Part shown: positions 37,441 to 50,981 of the stretch, piece after piece | How positions within the stretch are numbered: position 1 is the stretch's first letter | Layout: every line of letters starts with the position of its first letter | NCBI GenBank assembly: GCA_020152595.1 | Contig: JAIGNY010001753.1 | Coordinates: 1,007,001 to 1,071,000 of the forward strand | DNA from: Chiridota heheva | Taxonomy: Eukaryota > Echinodermata > Holothuroidea > Apodida > Chiridotidae | Direction: 5' to 3' | Length of the DNA: 64,000 bases | The notes under the pieces: model-generated | Told to the model about the DNA's origin: nothing | What the model saw: only the letters and a program-made list of their open reading frames with translations | Databases searched by the model: none | Made by a program: the position numbers and the translations under genes

Positions 37441-37950
37441 AACACATCTACCTGCGGGAATGAGGTCCTCTAAACTAGCACACCAGGTGCTCTAGGGACT
37501 AAAGCCTCCACCATGATAGTGGGACTCTCTCATTCTAGCCACCCATGGAGGATGGAAAATTACTCTTGACTTAGTGTAACTTCAATGGAGATAGTCCTGT
37601 GAGTCGGACTGAATATTTCCCGGAAACGTGGGCACCTCATCTTGACTCAGATGCCTGGAAAAAGCTTGAGGAAAAGTGCCAAACAGATTAAAAACCCTCA
37701 CGGTTGGAGTTGCAAGAAAGAAAATGTTAGAAAAAGGGTAAAAATTTCGAAGACTAATTTCTACCAGTCTCAGCGATGTTGTGACAGCAATGCGCTGAAA
37801 AAAGTGAGGATGTTAGAGATATTATGGAGGTCAGGGATGAGTTAGTAGGTATGTTTTTAATTTGGCTAGAAGTGCGTTAGAATCAGGTCATTGGACCAGA
37901 TTGCATATTATAGCATGGAAAGTAAGATATAACTTGGAAGTAAATAGTAA

Positions 37951-40900
37951 ACTTGCTTTAAGTGCTCTTTATATTCAAATTAAAGGAATATGGACAGGTA
38001 GGGCTATGTGGTCAGTGGTTGAACATAATTTGTGTACCTGTCCACAAACCTTTAATAAGCAAATCTTAACCATCAGGTAAATTCTCAAAACTTTTTCAAC
38101 TTCATCAAGATTATTTATTTAAAAAAAAAATGTGCATACTCCATCTGTGATGTTGAATTTAGGTCTCATTTTTTTTGCATGAGTAAATGATTTTTCTAGT
38201 ACTTTAGGCATCTCCTCAACAAAGTAATAAATTTCACAAAGTAGAAAAAGCTCATTAAGGTCTTCATAACTGAAAAACCTTGTACAAAATCTAAAAACTG
38301 TTCTCCTTGGAGAATAATAATCTTCTGAGAAAGCAACCAACCCCCCAAAAAAGACCCTAGGTGTTACTTGTCTTTTTAAGATGAGCTCATGCATGCTCAT
38401 CTTCCTATTATGGTGAAATACAATTTGTGCATGTCAGGTATGATTTTATTCATAAATCTTTACACTCATACTTTCATTGAAATTTTAATGAAAACTATCT
38501 TTACTGCAATTATAGTAAGTTATGACCAATATAAACTGATCTCTTTCAATTACAATATTTTATTGCTGATGTAAACTGAGCCCAATCAGATACAGTATGT
38601 TATTGCTAATGTTTTATTTCTCTTATATACAGTAGGTGTATTATCTACTTAGTTTTCTTTTTTGCTTTTTTTCCCAAAGTGTGTCAAGAAGAATTTTATC
38701 TCCAATTAGCACTTCATGTGAGTAAGAATCATTATAGCTATCCTGTTACACAACATACCTGGAAGCTGCAGAGTAGACTCGCATGACCTTTTCTAAGCGT
38801 AGTCTAAACAATAAACCACCTGACATATCAAGTGAATGTTACAAGTATTGCAATTGACATTGACAATTCAGGATAAAAGAGAGACGGTTTCATTGTAAAT
38901 AACAAATACTAATCACAACTAAACAAGGGTGTGGAACACATCTTGCAATGCTATAAGTCAATTGACTTACAGCATCAAGTATCATTAAATGACACTGGAA
39001 AAGGCTAAAGTATGAAGATGAAAACAAACATCAACATAAATATTTTGAGTAACCTATACTAACTAAATTAGTAACAATTTGATATATTATTGAAATTTTA
39101 AACCAAATTCTGTACACCCAATGCAAATTTTGTCGATGGGAAAATGTCCTGCAAAATAAATTTCAATAAGTTTTTGTGGTTCAAGCATCTTTGACTTGAC
39201 TGTATCCCACAATGTTACCTATATATTTCACATATTCTTAAATAATTCTAACCACTGCAAACATTTAAACACCAACAATGAACTAAAAGCCATGACATTT
39301 CACTAAGTTCTACCAATGAAGCCTTAATTATCGTACAAATGACCACATAAAAGTTCCTTACGTGGAAAAAACTTTATAAAATTTTTTTTTATATATATTT
39401 TTTTAAATCATCAAGTTCTAAAACATGGTAAAACATTGATACATTTTGGCAGCTTTGATATTTAATTACTTTTCAAATCTGTCCCACAAAAACTCCATGC
39501 ACTAATTTGTATGTATAAATCCACAATGGACTTCTTTATCTTTTGTATACAAGCATTACATGTCCATAAGCTGCTCTAGTAACTTATTTGATTTCCTCTC
39601 AATTTTTGTCCGTTTTCTTTTTTGAAGAAAGCAAAATTTGATCCTTATGAGATCATGAAAGCCGGCAGAGCTCGTCAATCACATGATCAGATAATGCTCC
39701 AGAGTCCTTTACTTTAATGTTCTATTTAGGTTAAGGCTCTCCTCGTTACTTAACTACATAAAGCATTGTCACTGGAGCAATGACTTAAGAGTTTAATCTC
39801 CAGCATCACAGCATGCTCTGCAATCAAGCCAAGATTTCAATGCAAGACAAAAATCAGATTTCAAGGTCAAATTTATACGGGGGAATTTTTTAAACTAGAT
39901 CATATCACGTTGGCCTCTCCATTCTGTGAGTTTTATTCTATAGCCACTCTTATCAATTTCTTTTGATTCCTGGGGAATTTAACCAAACTTGTAATTGGTG
40001 TTGAAGAAGATAAGATGTCGAGATTAAAAACTTACCCAGAAAACAAATTCTAAACCTAGTTTTTTACTGTGTTTCTCCCAGGCACTTATTATGTTGCTCA
40101 CCTGATTTGTGCAACTGGGTCAGACACAAAATTAATATGGATTTATCGCTGTAGATGTGTATGGACATATTAATGCACACACTTCAACTTCACACTAAAC
40201 AAGAGTCCCTGGGAAAGACACCTACCCTCAACAAAACAGTGCAGAATCTTCTAGCCATTCATAAAATTCCACTAGCCAGACTATTTAAGTATGCTGACCT
40301 AGAAAATACTGTATTATTCAAAACTTTATTCTAACTTTAAAGTCCAAATACACAAAATAGTTTACCTGGTTACGGACGATACAATTCTTACGAGCATTAC
40401 AAAACGATGCATCGTAAGTGAGGGAATTCTCACACAGTTAAGTCAATGGCAAATTGTCGCGAGAAATACACAGATGACAAATAAAGTAAAAGAGACAATG
40501 CATACATTTATTTCAATGAGAGAATGAAACAGAGCGTGTGGTTTATGGGTTTGTATTTCCGATCATTATACACAGTATACAAAACTGAATTAATATTTCT
40601 TCAAAATGAAAGAGCGTGTGGTTTATATTTCCAATCATGAGACAGACAAAAACTGTACACTATACTTTCACACACTGATACAGTATTCTGTATAATTGTT
40701 ATAAGTAATATTTTGGTCGAGGACAGAAGTTCAACTTTGGAAAACCATTTATGAATTAATTATTCACTCGCCAAAGATAAAAAACTACTCGCAATTGGCG
40801 AGCTGGCGAGTGGGTTTGTGGAGGGTTGAAAGCCAGGTACAATGACAATGCTTCCTTTATAACTTGAAAAATAAAATGCTGTCATTCTGATAATACATTT

Positions 40901-42045
40901 ATCATTATTAAAGTTATTTTCAATAGTAATGGATGTTTAATACCACATTAAACAGGACTTGACATTCTCAGTAGAACAGCCTACAATTTGAAAACAACAT
41001 ATCCAATTTTTGGGTGACGGCTGATAAAAGAAATTTTGAGGATTTTTCTAAGTACTGAATGTACAATATACGAAGGCCAGACTGCTATATATCAAGTAAA
41101 ATGGCCAATTTCTAACCCATTTTGGAGGGAATTATTTGCTTTTTTTGTAATGTAATTTCATAGATTTGAAAATGATAGATTTGAAAATGACTAAGCTATA
41201 TGCCCATAGCGATATATGAAAAATTCTTAATTACATGCACCATGTACACTTCATGTGTGAAGGCCACACAGCTCAAATTCCAGTAAATTGGTCAATTTTT
41301 AAGTCACCTTAGAGGGCTGTTTCTGTGCTATGTTCATAAACTTGAATAAAATTTGAATTGTTTGTGCTAGATACATATATAGATGGGCACACATTCATAC
41401 ACAATTATGAAAACTTGAAAGCACATGCACATGAATACTTGTACAGACTATTGGTACAAGATTTTTATCTATCAAATAATGAACTTTAACTGCTGAGCCT
41501 GCTCCAGTTTCCTTGAATGTCAATATCTGAAAATAATGTGCGTTTTCATCATCAGGAAAATTCTCAAAACAAAACGTGACTATGATAGGCTTGCAGTTAT
41601 TTGATCCATAACAGACTCCCTCAAGCCTAATAAAAGAAATAGATTTATGGTTGTGAGACCAATCCCAAAACCCAAAGCTATGATTATGACAATCATGCAT
41701 TCTCATTTTTCATGTTCTATGACAGCAATAAGGGCAGGTAGTGGACTCAAGTTCAGGCGAGTTTTTGTTCCAGGTTTCTATGCAATTCTTTTAGGAAGAT
41801 ATTGCAGTTAAAAGGGCACTAGACTGAAAAGCGAAGGCACAATTTTCTAGCTTTTTTACCCACTTGGAGAGCTGCAAAACTTTTCCAAAACAGCAATAAC
41901 ATGTGATCACTTTCGGAGGCAAAATAGTTCAATGAATATTTGAAAAATTACCCAAACAGACTTATGGGTCTTGTTCTCCTTGAAAGAAAATATGTTAAGT
42001 GTAAAACAGTGATGCTATGTTTGACATGTTTGATATGTGTGACAG
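37951..42045. other. intron sequence, nothing firm recognised
   Basis: A+T-rich DNA in the 14-kb intron. A pair of similar words with gaaagagcgtgtggttta recurs at about 40533 and 40608. Short open frames on both strands show no known domain. Confidence 0.55.
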
Positions 42046-42512
42046 ATCAAATGTGCCGGGTGACATCAAATGTGCCAGGTGACATCAAATGTGCCGGATG
42101 ACATCAAATGTGCCAAATGACATCAAATGTGCCGAGAGACATTAAATGTGCCGGGTGACAGATCAAATGTGCCGGGTGACATAAAAACATGTCAGGTGAC
42201 ATCAAACATGACAGGTGACATAAAGTGTGACAGGTGACATCAATTAGACAGGTGACATCAAATGTGTCAGGTGACATCAAACATGACAGGTGACATCGAA
42301 TGTGTCAGGTGACATCAAACATGGCTGGTTACATCAAATGTGACAGGAGACATCAAATGTGTCAGGTGACATCAAACATGACAGGTGACATCGAATGTGT
42401 CAGGTGACATCAAACATGGCTGGTTACATCAAATGTGACAGGTGAGATCAAATGTGACAGGTGAGATCAAATGTGACAGGTGAGATCAAATGTGACAGGT
42501 AACATCGTAACA
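42046..42512. repeat. approximately 20-bp tandem repeat
   Basis: About 23 copies of a unit like gtgacatcaaatgtgacagg, with subtypes tgccgg, acatgac and gtgagatc arranged in blocks. A two-unit subtype (acatgacaggtgacatcgaa) recurs in order, suggesting higher-order structure. It lies in the 14-kb intron about 0.8 kb from the linker exon. Confidence 0.93.
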
Positions 42513-43342
42513 ACCAAAGACAACTTGACATATATACACCTTACAGAAATATTCCCATGTTTTTTTATACCCTTTCATAAGAAAAATATTTTTTTTAGAA
42601 ACAATTTAGTACAAAAATCATGTTAATATGTTATTCCTACCAGAAGATATTCAAATTTTAAGGTTCACAAAAAATGCCAATAAATGAATAGGAAAATGCT
42701 CAGTATGACATCACAGCCTTCCACAAAGTTTATGCATTTCATTCAAATCTATCATCCTTTTTTACTAGTAAAACCTGCTAAAAACATCAAATTTAGGTAT
42801 TTATATACATTGCCAAATATGCCCTACTTCATAAACATTAAAAGAAATACGTAAACATTTGCAATGGAATTGCCTCCATAACATCATAAAACACATATTC
42901 ATCATACTGTACAAAAACTTTAAAATGCAATAGGAAAATCTTTAAAAATCCATATCTTCTGAACGGAATACAATATTAAGCTGATTTTTAAACCAAATTG
43001 GCTCTAAAAGTATGTTTTCAAATAAAATTTTACAAAAAAGCATAGGAATATTGCTTGATAAGTGGGTACACATATGGGTGCAACATTTCTTTGCACAAAA
43101 GAGTATCAGTGCAAAAAATGTATGAGCATGCATGCATTCATATTCAAGAACTACACGTTTGATGATATCATTATAATAAATATCATTATACTAAAAAAGT
43201 ATAAACTGCAAACTGACAGCACCCGGCTTTGGAACACGTCGGTAAAAAACTTCAACAGGTAAATCCAAGTTATCAAACAAATACACAAAAAGAAAGGAAA
43301 ACTAAAACAAGAATTAATTTCTTGTTTCTTTGCTAAACCAAC

Positions 43343-43494
43343 CTTATTTGTCATGTGAGGAGATGTCAGCAGCATCTTAACTGGGGACAGGGGAGAGTTC
43401 TGGAAAAAAGTACGCTGCTGGAAGGGTGATGTTGGGTCCAGAGGGGTTGAGCTCCCAGAGCTGGTACTTTCCCTCTCCAAACTTGACATTTCGC
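43343..43494 (-). CDS. NUMA1: NuMA-like exon, Ser/Pro-rich linker
   Basis: This 152-nt exon has acceptor aattgcag and donor gttggt and runs from phase 1 to phase 0. The split codon G|GC gives Gly. It encodes 50 residues rich in Ser, Thr and Pro, including STSSGSSTPLDPTSPF and NSPLSPVKMLLTSP. The S-P-x-S-P motif before the rod resembles the linker in vertebrate NuMA (G-S-P-A-S-P-M). The three S-P or T-P type sites could be targets of proline-directed kinases; that is inference. The donor is slightly weak, and the open frame continues into the intron, but the next exon joins cleanly. Confidence 0.8.
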
Positions 43495-43806
43495 CTGCAA
43501 TTTAAGTAAAAGCAAAAAAAAAAAATTGTAACAAAGTTCAACTCACAGATAATAGGACTTGTAATAGGTTACCTCAAGGGTGGAAAGCAGATAGTAATTT
43601 CAAATTTCAAAGAATCATTCCCATGAATTTTCAATTATATGAAAGAGGAGATTAAAGAGACAATTTGGTGTAATATATGTTTTTGTAATGTACAGTACAT
43701 GCAAGCGTATTAACTTGCGCAACAAGAATACAATAAATATTATGTAAAATGAGGTGTTAGTAGTAAATAATTATACCTGTTTTCCCAAATACAAAAAGAA
43801 TACTCC

Positions 43807-44287
43807 CATGAATTTTCATTTATATGAAACAGGAGATTTAAGAGACAATTTGGTGTAAAATATGGTCATATCTTATTCCATTTAGGTGTTATCGCATTTC
43901 AAAGTTTTCACAAGTGTGTTGAAAGTGACCTAGCTGTGTACATTATGGTGTCATAAAGGCAAATCCGCATCAATTTGTATGTATTTCTATAAAATTAATT
44001 GCTTACATTTTTGGGAAGCATTTTTGGGTTAATTATTGATATGGGGTATAACATGCACTTTTACAAGAACATGCTTTGCCCATCTGCTCATGGACTTTTT
44101 GTTTTATAGAAATACATAAATAAAAAAATGGATTTGCCTTTATGACATCACAATGTACACTGCCAGGTCACACTGGTAAAATCTTTGAAATGTAATAATT
44201 CCAAACGGAAGATGTCAGCATGGTTTGTACACCAATTTGATTCTCTTTTAGTCCTCTATTGCATATATGAAAATGAAAATTTACATG
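43807..44287. mobile_element. foldback MITE-like element
   Basis: The arms are about 170 bp. The left side has catgaattttcatttatatg and caaatccgcatc; the right side has these inverted, including tggatttgcctttatgacat. A partial extra left arm lies at about 43614-43680. The centre (gcataacatgcactttacaa-like) also occurs near 60860-60900, so this is a family. Confidence 0.7.
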
Positions 44288-44551
44288 AATATTTCTTCAA
44301 TTAACATAAAGTGATTACATGTATGTTAGTTAAGTTTAGTGAGGCTTACATGAGTTGGCTTACATGACTTAGCTTACATTAGTTGGTTATGAATCAATTT
44401 CACCAAAGGTGTCGACTATGAAAATGATATGCACGTATCCAAAACTAAAACATTCATGAAAAGTATTATACGTAACTATATGAAAAATGATTATACAGTG
44501 TGTCAGAGTACAGTATGGGTATTTTGGCTAATAGTGAGGTTAAATACACCC

Positions 44552-45109
44552 TTAAAGGATTAGTTCAGTTGTCAAGCATGTCCATCTTATATGAAAGAGG
44601 ACTTCAAAGGAAACAAAATGGTGAAGAAAATATTGCAAAATCTTATTCCGTTAAGGAGATATTCAAGTTTAAAGTTTAGAATTATTTCTGTAGAAATGAC
44701 TGAAATCAGACTAGTTATGATGTCACAGCCTCAGATTCCTCACAGCCTTTATGTATTTAAAAGAAAGTTTATTTGATGTTTTCACTAATTAAATTATTTT
44801 TCAGGTGGTATATCAAAAATACCCTTCCTAGATTCAGTTTTACTACTTTTTCGACATATCCCATGGTTTTTAAGCCACAAAGAGGCAGGACAAAATATGA
44901 TAGAATCCATAAAGACTTTGAGGAATCTGAGGATATGACATCACAACTAGTCTGATTTCAGTCGTTTCTACACAAATAATACCAAACTTTAAACTTACAT
45001 ATCTCCTTAATGGAATAAGATTTTTAAATGCTTTCTTCACCATTTTGTTTCTATTAAAGTCCTCTTTCATATAAGATAAACATGCTTCACCACTGAACTA
45101 ATCCTTTAA
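44552..45109. mobile_element. foldback MITE, family with TTAA-flanked termini, copy 1
   Basis: The perfect terminal inverted repeat ttaaaggattagttcag is at 44552-44568 and 45093-45109. Long imperfect arms follow with atcttatatgaaagaggact and aaacaaaatggtgaagaaa. Both ends carry TTAA, as seen for piggyBac-type insertions, but a TA target is also possible. There is no transposase frame. Confidence 0.82.
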
Positions 45110-45559
45110 ATAAAGTGGCCCATATGCAGAATAATCATATAATAAATTTAAATATTATGTCTTATTAATGTTTTAACTGAAAACTATCCAAACGGTTTTA
45201 TCGGTAACATAGCTGGCACAGTTCTATCAAATGGATGGAATTTGAAGAAATACTGTTTTCTAGTAATATTCGTTCCAAATTTTAAAAGATAACTTACTAG
45301 ATACTTAAACTAATAATGATACTATTCTGATAAAATGCATTTATGTGTTACTGTGTAGTGATCCTAAATACCTACAGTAGAGCAACATGGAATAGTGATA
45401 GCTTATTGACTTTCTTTGATGATGATTGTAAGGAAACCTCCATCACAGTCAGTGTCAGTAAACCTCTGGTAACAATTTGTTTACAATCAGGTAGTACTAA
45501 TTTTTTTACATTTTTACCATCATCAAACTTCAATTCACCATAATTCCAAAACTAAATAT

Positions 45560-47110
45560 ATGCTATTTTCACATACATACATACAATAGGCTTTTATACT
45601 GCGCCATTCCATTAAGACCACAGAGGCAAGAAAATAAATAATACATGAGATAAGATACATGATCAATAAAGGAACTGAATGTGAGAAGAAAAAAAATCAA
45701 GTATTATGACTGAGGAAATAAGTGGGATTTCAATTGAAAACCGGTAAAGATTTGGCTGTACGACTGCTAATGGGTAAGTGGTTCCAGAGTGTAGGTGCAA
45801 TATGAAAGAAATCTTTGTCAGCTGCAGATTTAAGTGATCATCAATTTATACTTCTTTCTTTTAAACAGGTTTTGTCCGATGCGGAACACAAACCTTTGCA
45901 CCTAGGGTGATGCAGTGTTAAGTTTATAGTAGAGAGATATGCTGGAGATGAACCTGTGAGGGATTTGTAAATATAGAGCATAGCCTTATAAAATATTCTT
46001 TTCTTGACAGGCAGCCAGTGTAATTGTTTGAGCAGTGGGGATGAATGGTCATCTTTGTTTGCACAGAAAACAAGTTTGGCACAATCTAGCAATGTCAAAT
46101 GCCTTCGCACCCAGAAGCAGGACATTGCCATAATCCAGTCTGGACAGATTGAGTGAGCGCACAACATTATTGCAAGTATCAAAGTCTAGATAGCGACAGA
46201 TACGAGAAATGTTGCGAAGGTGAAATGAGACACAACGAGAAAGTGTTGAAACTTGGTTTGATATTAATATCTGACTGTCCAAGGTTCCGCATAGTCTCAG
46301 AAGGTGTTATGGTGTCCTCACCAATCTGTGCGCTGACACGAGGCATGGAGCGCTTGTTATGGCTTAATAAGGCAACAAAAACTCTTGTCTTATTGTTATT
46401 AACTTTCAACATGTTGGTTGTCATCCAGGACTGAATGTCACTAATGCACATGGTAAGCGTCGGAAATGCTGACTGGATGGAAGACTTATCAGTAGGATCA
46501 ATATTGATATAAAGTTGAACGTCATTAGCATATAAATGATAAGATACACCATGTTTCCATATGATTATACCAATTGGCCTGGTGTCAATACTGAAAGACA
46601 GTGGACCAACAATGGAGCCCTGAGGAAGTCCATAATCCAGAGAGCTTGTAGCAGATTGAACACTGTTAATGCAAACACTGGTTGTTTATCCACTGAAGTA
46701 CGATTCGACTCATTTGAGAGCAGTACAAGTCAAACCAATTTCATTTTCCATTTTTTTGGAGACAGTTCTGATTAACGGTATCGAAAGCAGTGCTTAGATC
46801 AGAAGGACAAGAAACACACATCTCTGATCAGCAAGTGCTGCCATGATGTCGCTTTTTACCTTCAGCAAGGCAGACCCAGTGCTATGCGCCACCGGTAAGC
46901 AGATTGTAGTGGCTCACCTAGACTGAACTCGAGCATGTGGTGCGTAATGTTCTTCACATCATGCATCTCAACAAGTTTGGATATGAATTTAATATTTGAA
47001 ACTGGGAGGTAGTTTTTAAGTTCATTTGGATCAAGAGTGAGCCTTTTGATAATCAGGTTTATTATAACATGCTTGAGTGTGTCTGGAAATACACCACAAA
47101 ATTTATAATT
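45560..47110 (-). mobile_element. L2/CR1-like LINE, 5'-truncated and decayed
   Basis: Minus-strand frames carry an early reverse transcriptase segment with NELKNYLPVSNIKFISKLVE (about 46980-47060), a box reading YANDVQLYI (about 46500-46545), and a C-terminal part with SPLLKQLHWLPVKKRIFYKA (about 45970-46040). These match the L2 branch from memory of the family. The active-site D is N, and frameshifts separate the parts. The 5' end is lost at about 47110. Confidence 0.75.
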
Positions 47111-48775
47111 TAAATTTCTTTATTCAAGAGTAAAATGCCCCCTTTTGTTATTAATATAAAACAGTAGAAATAAACAAATCCATTGAATACAGAAATTTGG
47201 AGTATCCTCACCCTTCCCCCCTCCCACACATACATCCTCTTCAGGGAAATCTGCAGCGAAATGTAATACTTCTTGAATTGATTTCATCCACTACAAACCA
47301 AGCCTTCATACAATCTCAAAAGTTCTCTAAAAACAATTATCAGCAGTACATTGGGGTAGAAAATAATATCCATGAACAACATCAAAACAACAAATTAGAC
47401 ACATCTTCCACCAGCTTCTTCTTTTATGTGCTACATTTTATTCCATATGAAAAGGGAATGTTTTATATGTGCAAAAAGCTGTCTCAGATGTCCCATTCCA
47501 TTTCTCATTACAAGAAAGAAGACACTAAAATAGGCCTACTGGGAAATGAAAGCTGGTCATCCGATCTAACTAAGTTTTCCTCAAGAAAGACAGAATTAAC
47601 AAACCTATTTTACCAGGGAGCGATAAAATGTCTTAGACTTATCAACTTTTCTTTTGTGTTCATTATTAATTTAATGGAATATATTTCACTGTTGCAAAAT
47701 ACCCCATGGGAAATCATTTTGTTGTATGCATACTGTTATTTGGATTTTTACCCCATCTTGATTTTCTATAGGTGGTGGAAAAGCACATGTTAATATAATT
47801 AATCTTATACTGTATATGGGTCCAATCTTGTTGATTTCCAAAAGAAAGTACTTTATGTTTCAATTTGCAGACTTTATAACCCACTTCAGAAGCAATAGGT
47901 TTTCAGATTTTCCATTTGTTTTTCATAACTCAATGAAATGTAAATTTGAAATTACAACCAAATTATAAACTCTTTACCCTTTTATCATCTGTGTATAAAA
48001 AGTACAAAAAATCAAACTTAAGACTGTTAGATAGATATTGTACATACAATTTTATTTTTTTATCATCATGATATATGAGAAAAATCTTTTCCAGCATTTT
48101 CAAATAGATTTAATAGAAAGTATAATTTTTTGTATGTAATTTAAACAGGAAACAGGACTTTCAAGTCATGAATGCCTTTCAAGAAACGACATAGTTAAGT
48201 CACTCATCATTTTTATTTGGTTTATTGCACGAAAGACGGTTTTCCACAACAAAACTTTTAAGTATGTCAATGTGGTGTGAACCCTCTACACTAGGTCAGT
48301 AAGTAGGTAATTCAATATACTACCCTAAACATGCAGGGATTTTTCATTGGGCAAGAATAACCCCAGAGGAATACAAAGCAACATAAAACTGCTTGTGTGG
48401 ATAATTCACATACAAACCATCACAATAAACTTGATTCTATTACAGAATTATCCTGGAAATGTAGCTTTGTGGTCTTTATGCTAGCGTTTAATTGCATCTT
48501 GACTCTGATACATGCAAGGTGATCAGTGTGGCAGATATACAAAAAAGAAACATTTTCCACAAATTTGGGATGTAAATATGATGTGTGTATTGGATTTGAA
48601 TGTTAAAGGACAAGTTCAGCTGTCAACAAACACCCATTGTCCAAATCAGGACACATCAACTTCTCTTCAAAAAACTGTCACAGAGGATATAAAGGCTTTA
48701 ACAAATACAGTGGTTTGCTTGTTTATAACATACTCTTTTAAATCTATATAAAATATATTTCTTTTTTATAAATTT
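47110..48775. other. intron sequence, nothing recognised
   Basis: A+T-rich DNA between the L2-like LINE and the second foldback MITE. A 198-residue open frame at 47197-47793 on the plus strand has no known domain or splice partner. I do not call it a gene. Confidence 0.5.
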
Positions 48776-49350
48776 TTAAAGGATTAGTTCAGGGGTCAAG
48801 CATGTTTATCTTATATGAAAGTAGACTTCAAAAGAAACAAATTAGTGCAGGAAGCATTCAAAAATCTCATTCCGTTAGGGGATATTCAAGTTTAAAGTTT
48901 GGCATCATTTCTGTAGAAATGCGACTAAAATCAGACTACTGTAGTTGTGATGTCACTGCCTCAGATTCCTCAAAGTCTTTATGTATTTTAAAAACTTTAT
49001 TTAATATTTCACTGTTTAAATTATTTTTCTTCAAACTTTCTTCAGGTGGTATACTATAAATATCCATCCTAGATTCAGTTTTACTACTTTTTTGACATAT
49101 CCCATGGTTTTAAGGCCACAAAATTGCAGGACAAAATATGATAAAATACATAAAGACTTGAAGGAATCTGAGGATATGACATCACAGCTAGTCTGATTTT
49201 AGTCGTTTCTACACAAATGATACCAAACTTTAAACTTAAATATCTCCTTAAGGGAATAAGATTTTTAAATGCTTTCTTCCCCATTTTGTTTCTCTTGAAG
49301 TCCTCTTTCATATCAGATAAACATGCTTGAGCACTGAACTAATTCTTTAA
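48776..49350. mobile_element. foldback MITE, same family, copy 2
   Basis: The terminal repeat ttaaaggattagttcag at 48776-48792 is inverted with one mismatch at 49334-49350. It is similar to copy 1 along its whole length, including gattcagttttactactttt in the centre. Both copies lie in the same intron. Confidence 0.82.
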
Positions 49351-49688
49351 GCAATTACAATAGCTATTGTAGGTTCTACTTGTCCATATATTTTTAAAGT
49401 CTGTGATCACACATCCTGTTAAGGATATTTTTCATACGAGAAACTTGAAGAAAGTTTCAAAAGCTTCAGAATATGGATTTCACTTCACAAGATCTGTGTG
49501 AATAAATTATTTGCCATTTTTGCTATGGGGACAGGGTTGACTGCTAAATTTATCATTTAAACACCTACAGTGTATATACAACCTTGCAAATAGTTTGAAA
49601 TATATACATGCACATATGAATATAACATTTGTGAATGGGTGAAAAAGACAAGTCATGAAATATCATCCAAAAAAATATTAAAATCTAC

Positions 49689-49718
49689 CTCTTCTAAAAC
49701 AGGCAGAGCATGAGGATC
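49689..49718 (-). CDS. NUMA1: possible 30-nt micro-exon of the NuMA-like gene
   Basis: A 30-nt segment is flanked by acceptor attgtag and donor gtagat. Its phase (1 to 1) is compatible with both neighbours, so it could be included or skipped without changing the frame. Included, it would add SSCSACFRR plus a split Gly to the linker after the globular domain. Another frame reads DPHALPVLEE, which looks more protein-like but does not fit the phase. A chance match is quite possible. Confidence 0.3.
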
Positions 49719-50383
49719 CTACAATAAATTGGAAACAAATTAAATTTCATGCAAATCAATTTAAATTATGCAAATTAAATTAACCAAAAACATAAAATGA
49801 TTACAATCTTATAATTTAAATTTTAAAAAGATAATATATCAATCATTCTTGCATCTGATAATTCTGACAAGAGAATTTTAAAATCTTTACCATACTGTAT
49901 ATACCCCCAATTAACAATTTCATATTGAATATTTTCAATGACTGAAATTAGGAAACACAGCAATTCAATTTTTTGACCTGTATTCAAAATCATACATAAC
50001 AGAACAAGCTAGCTAAATCCATCCGAACCATTAGAGGCTCATTATAGGGCAGGTGCCTATCCCCAATTTCCATGGTGCAAATAACAGGACAATACTGTAC
50101 ATACAGTTTATTGAAATTCAACATAAAATTGGACAGCCATAATTTGAACACTGAAATAGAAATGTTTTTTTCTTCAAAATTTAGTGACAGTTTCATTCAA
50201 ACAATTTTTTAAATTCTTTTAATGGGTTTAATCTACAAACTTGGACAAAACTTGTTAAACACTTCAGTAAAAATTTATAATGCTGTTATGAAAGTACTTT
50301 TCCATTCTTTATTAATCTATATCCATACATAATTAAAACGGCACCATTTCTTAGTGATTCTTCGATCTGTATTCTATCAAAGT

Positions 50384-50981
50384 TAAAGGAGACATAAAGT
50401 TTGATATACTCCTTATTTCATAGGATAGAGGATTAAAATCTAAACCAACTTCCCAAAACAGCAAGTCAAAATCTTCTTCCTATCTAAAGTTATGCATCTT
50501 TAAAGTCAATACATGGAGGCTGCCATTTTACTCAATTCTGTATTGAAGTGTTGTGAATGATGACATTATTTCCCCAACTGAGACTAAAGAATGTAATGTA
50601 TTTCTTTATAATTTATATTAAGTATCTATTCCAAAATTGTGACACAAAGTTTTAATAGCATGTTTTTTTATCATTTCATGTGTACACAAAAATGTCCTTG
50701 AACCTTACAAAATAAAAACAATTTTTCATAAGCTAGAAAACTTGAGGTAGATTATAAAGAAATACAAAGCATTCCAACATCCTGCTGGACTGATGACATC
50801 ATAATCTACTATGCATGTTTTGAAATCAAAATGGCGGCTCCCATTTTGTAGTAACATTATAGTTTTTAATAATTACAAGAAATGTGTTTGATTGCTTCGG
50901 GAGATATGAAACTTGGTCAGAAGATTTGTTTTATTTTTTATCATATATAAAAAAAGGATTATGCCACTTTATGCCTCCTTT
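50384..50981. mobile_element. MITE with terminal inverted repeats
   Basis: aaaggagacataaag at 50386 is inverted as ctttatgcctccttt ending at 50981, 14 of 15 matching. The centre is A+T-rich without a transposase. Flanking sequence of about 150 bp (cttggacaaaactt, gcaccatttcttagtgattc) is duplicated directly on both sides, at about 50235-50385 and 51065-51235. Confidence 0.65.

Larger units (their letters stand above)
30297..37950 (-). mobile_element. DIRS-like tyrosine-recombinase retrotransposon, interrupted by a LINE
   Basis: Inverted termini mark the ends. About 35 bp containing agaagtgcgttagaatcagg at 37867-37900 recurs inverted at about 30370-30405. The adjoining gcatattatagcatggaaag near 37905 recurs inverted near 30590-30610. 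Short inverted arms also lie inside the left end (30297-30345 against 30523-30570). Coding remnants of RNase H and tyrosine recombinase lie at 34775-36640. A LINE occupies about 30965-34770. The reverse transcriptase part is not recognisable. All frames are broken. Confidence 0.65.

Noticed and set aside
41395..41706. 103-residue minus-strand frame in the sense of the NuMA-like gene
   Set aside because: No splice borders that fit the phase chain and no coiled-coil character.
47197..47793. 198-residue open frame on the plus strand
   Set aside because: A+T-rich, no recognisable domain, no splice or promoter support, and it lies beside an L2-like LINE in an intron.
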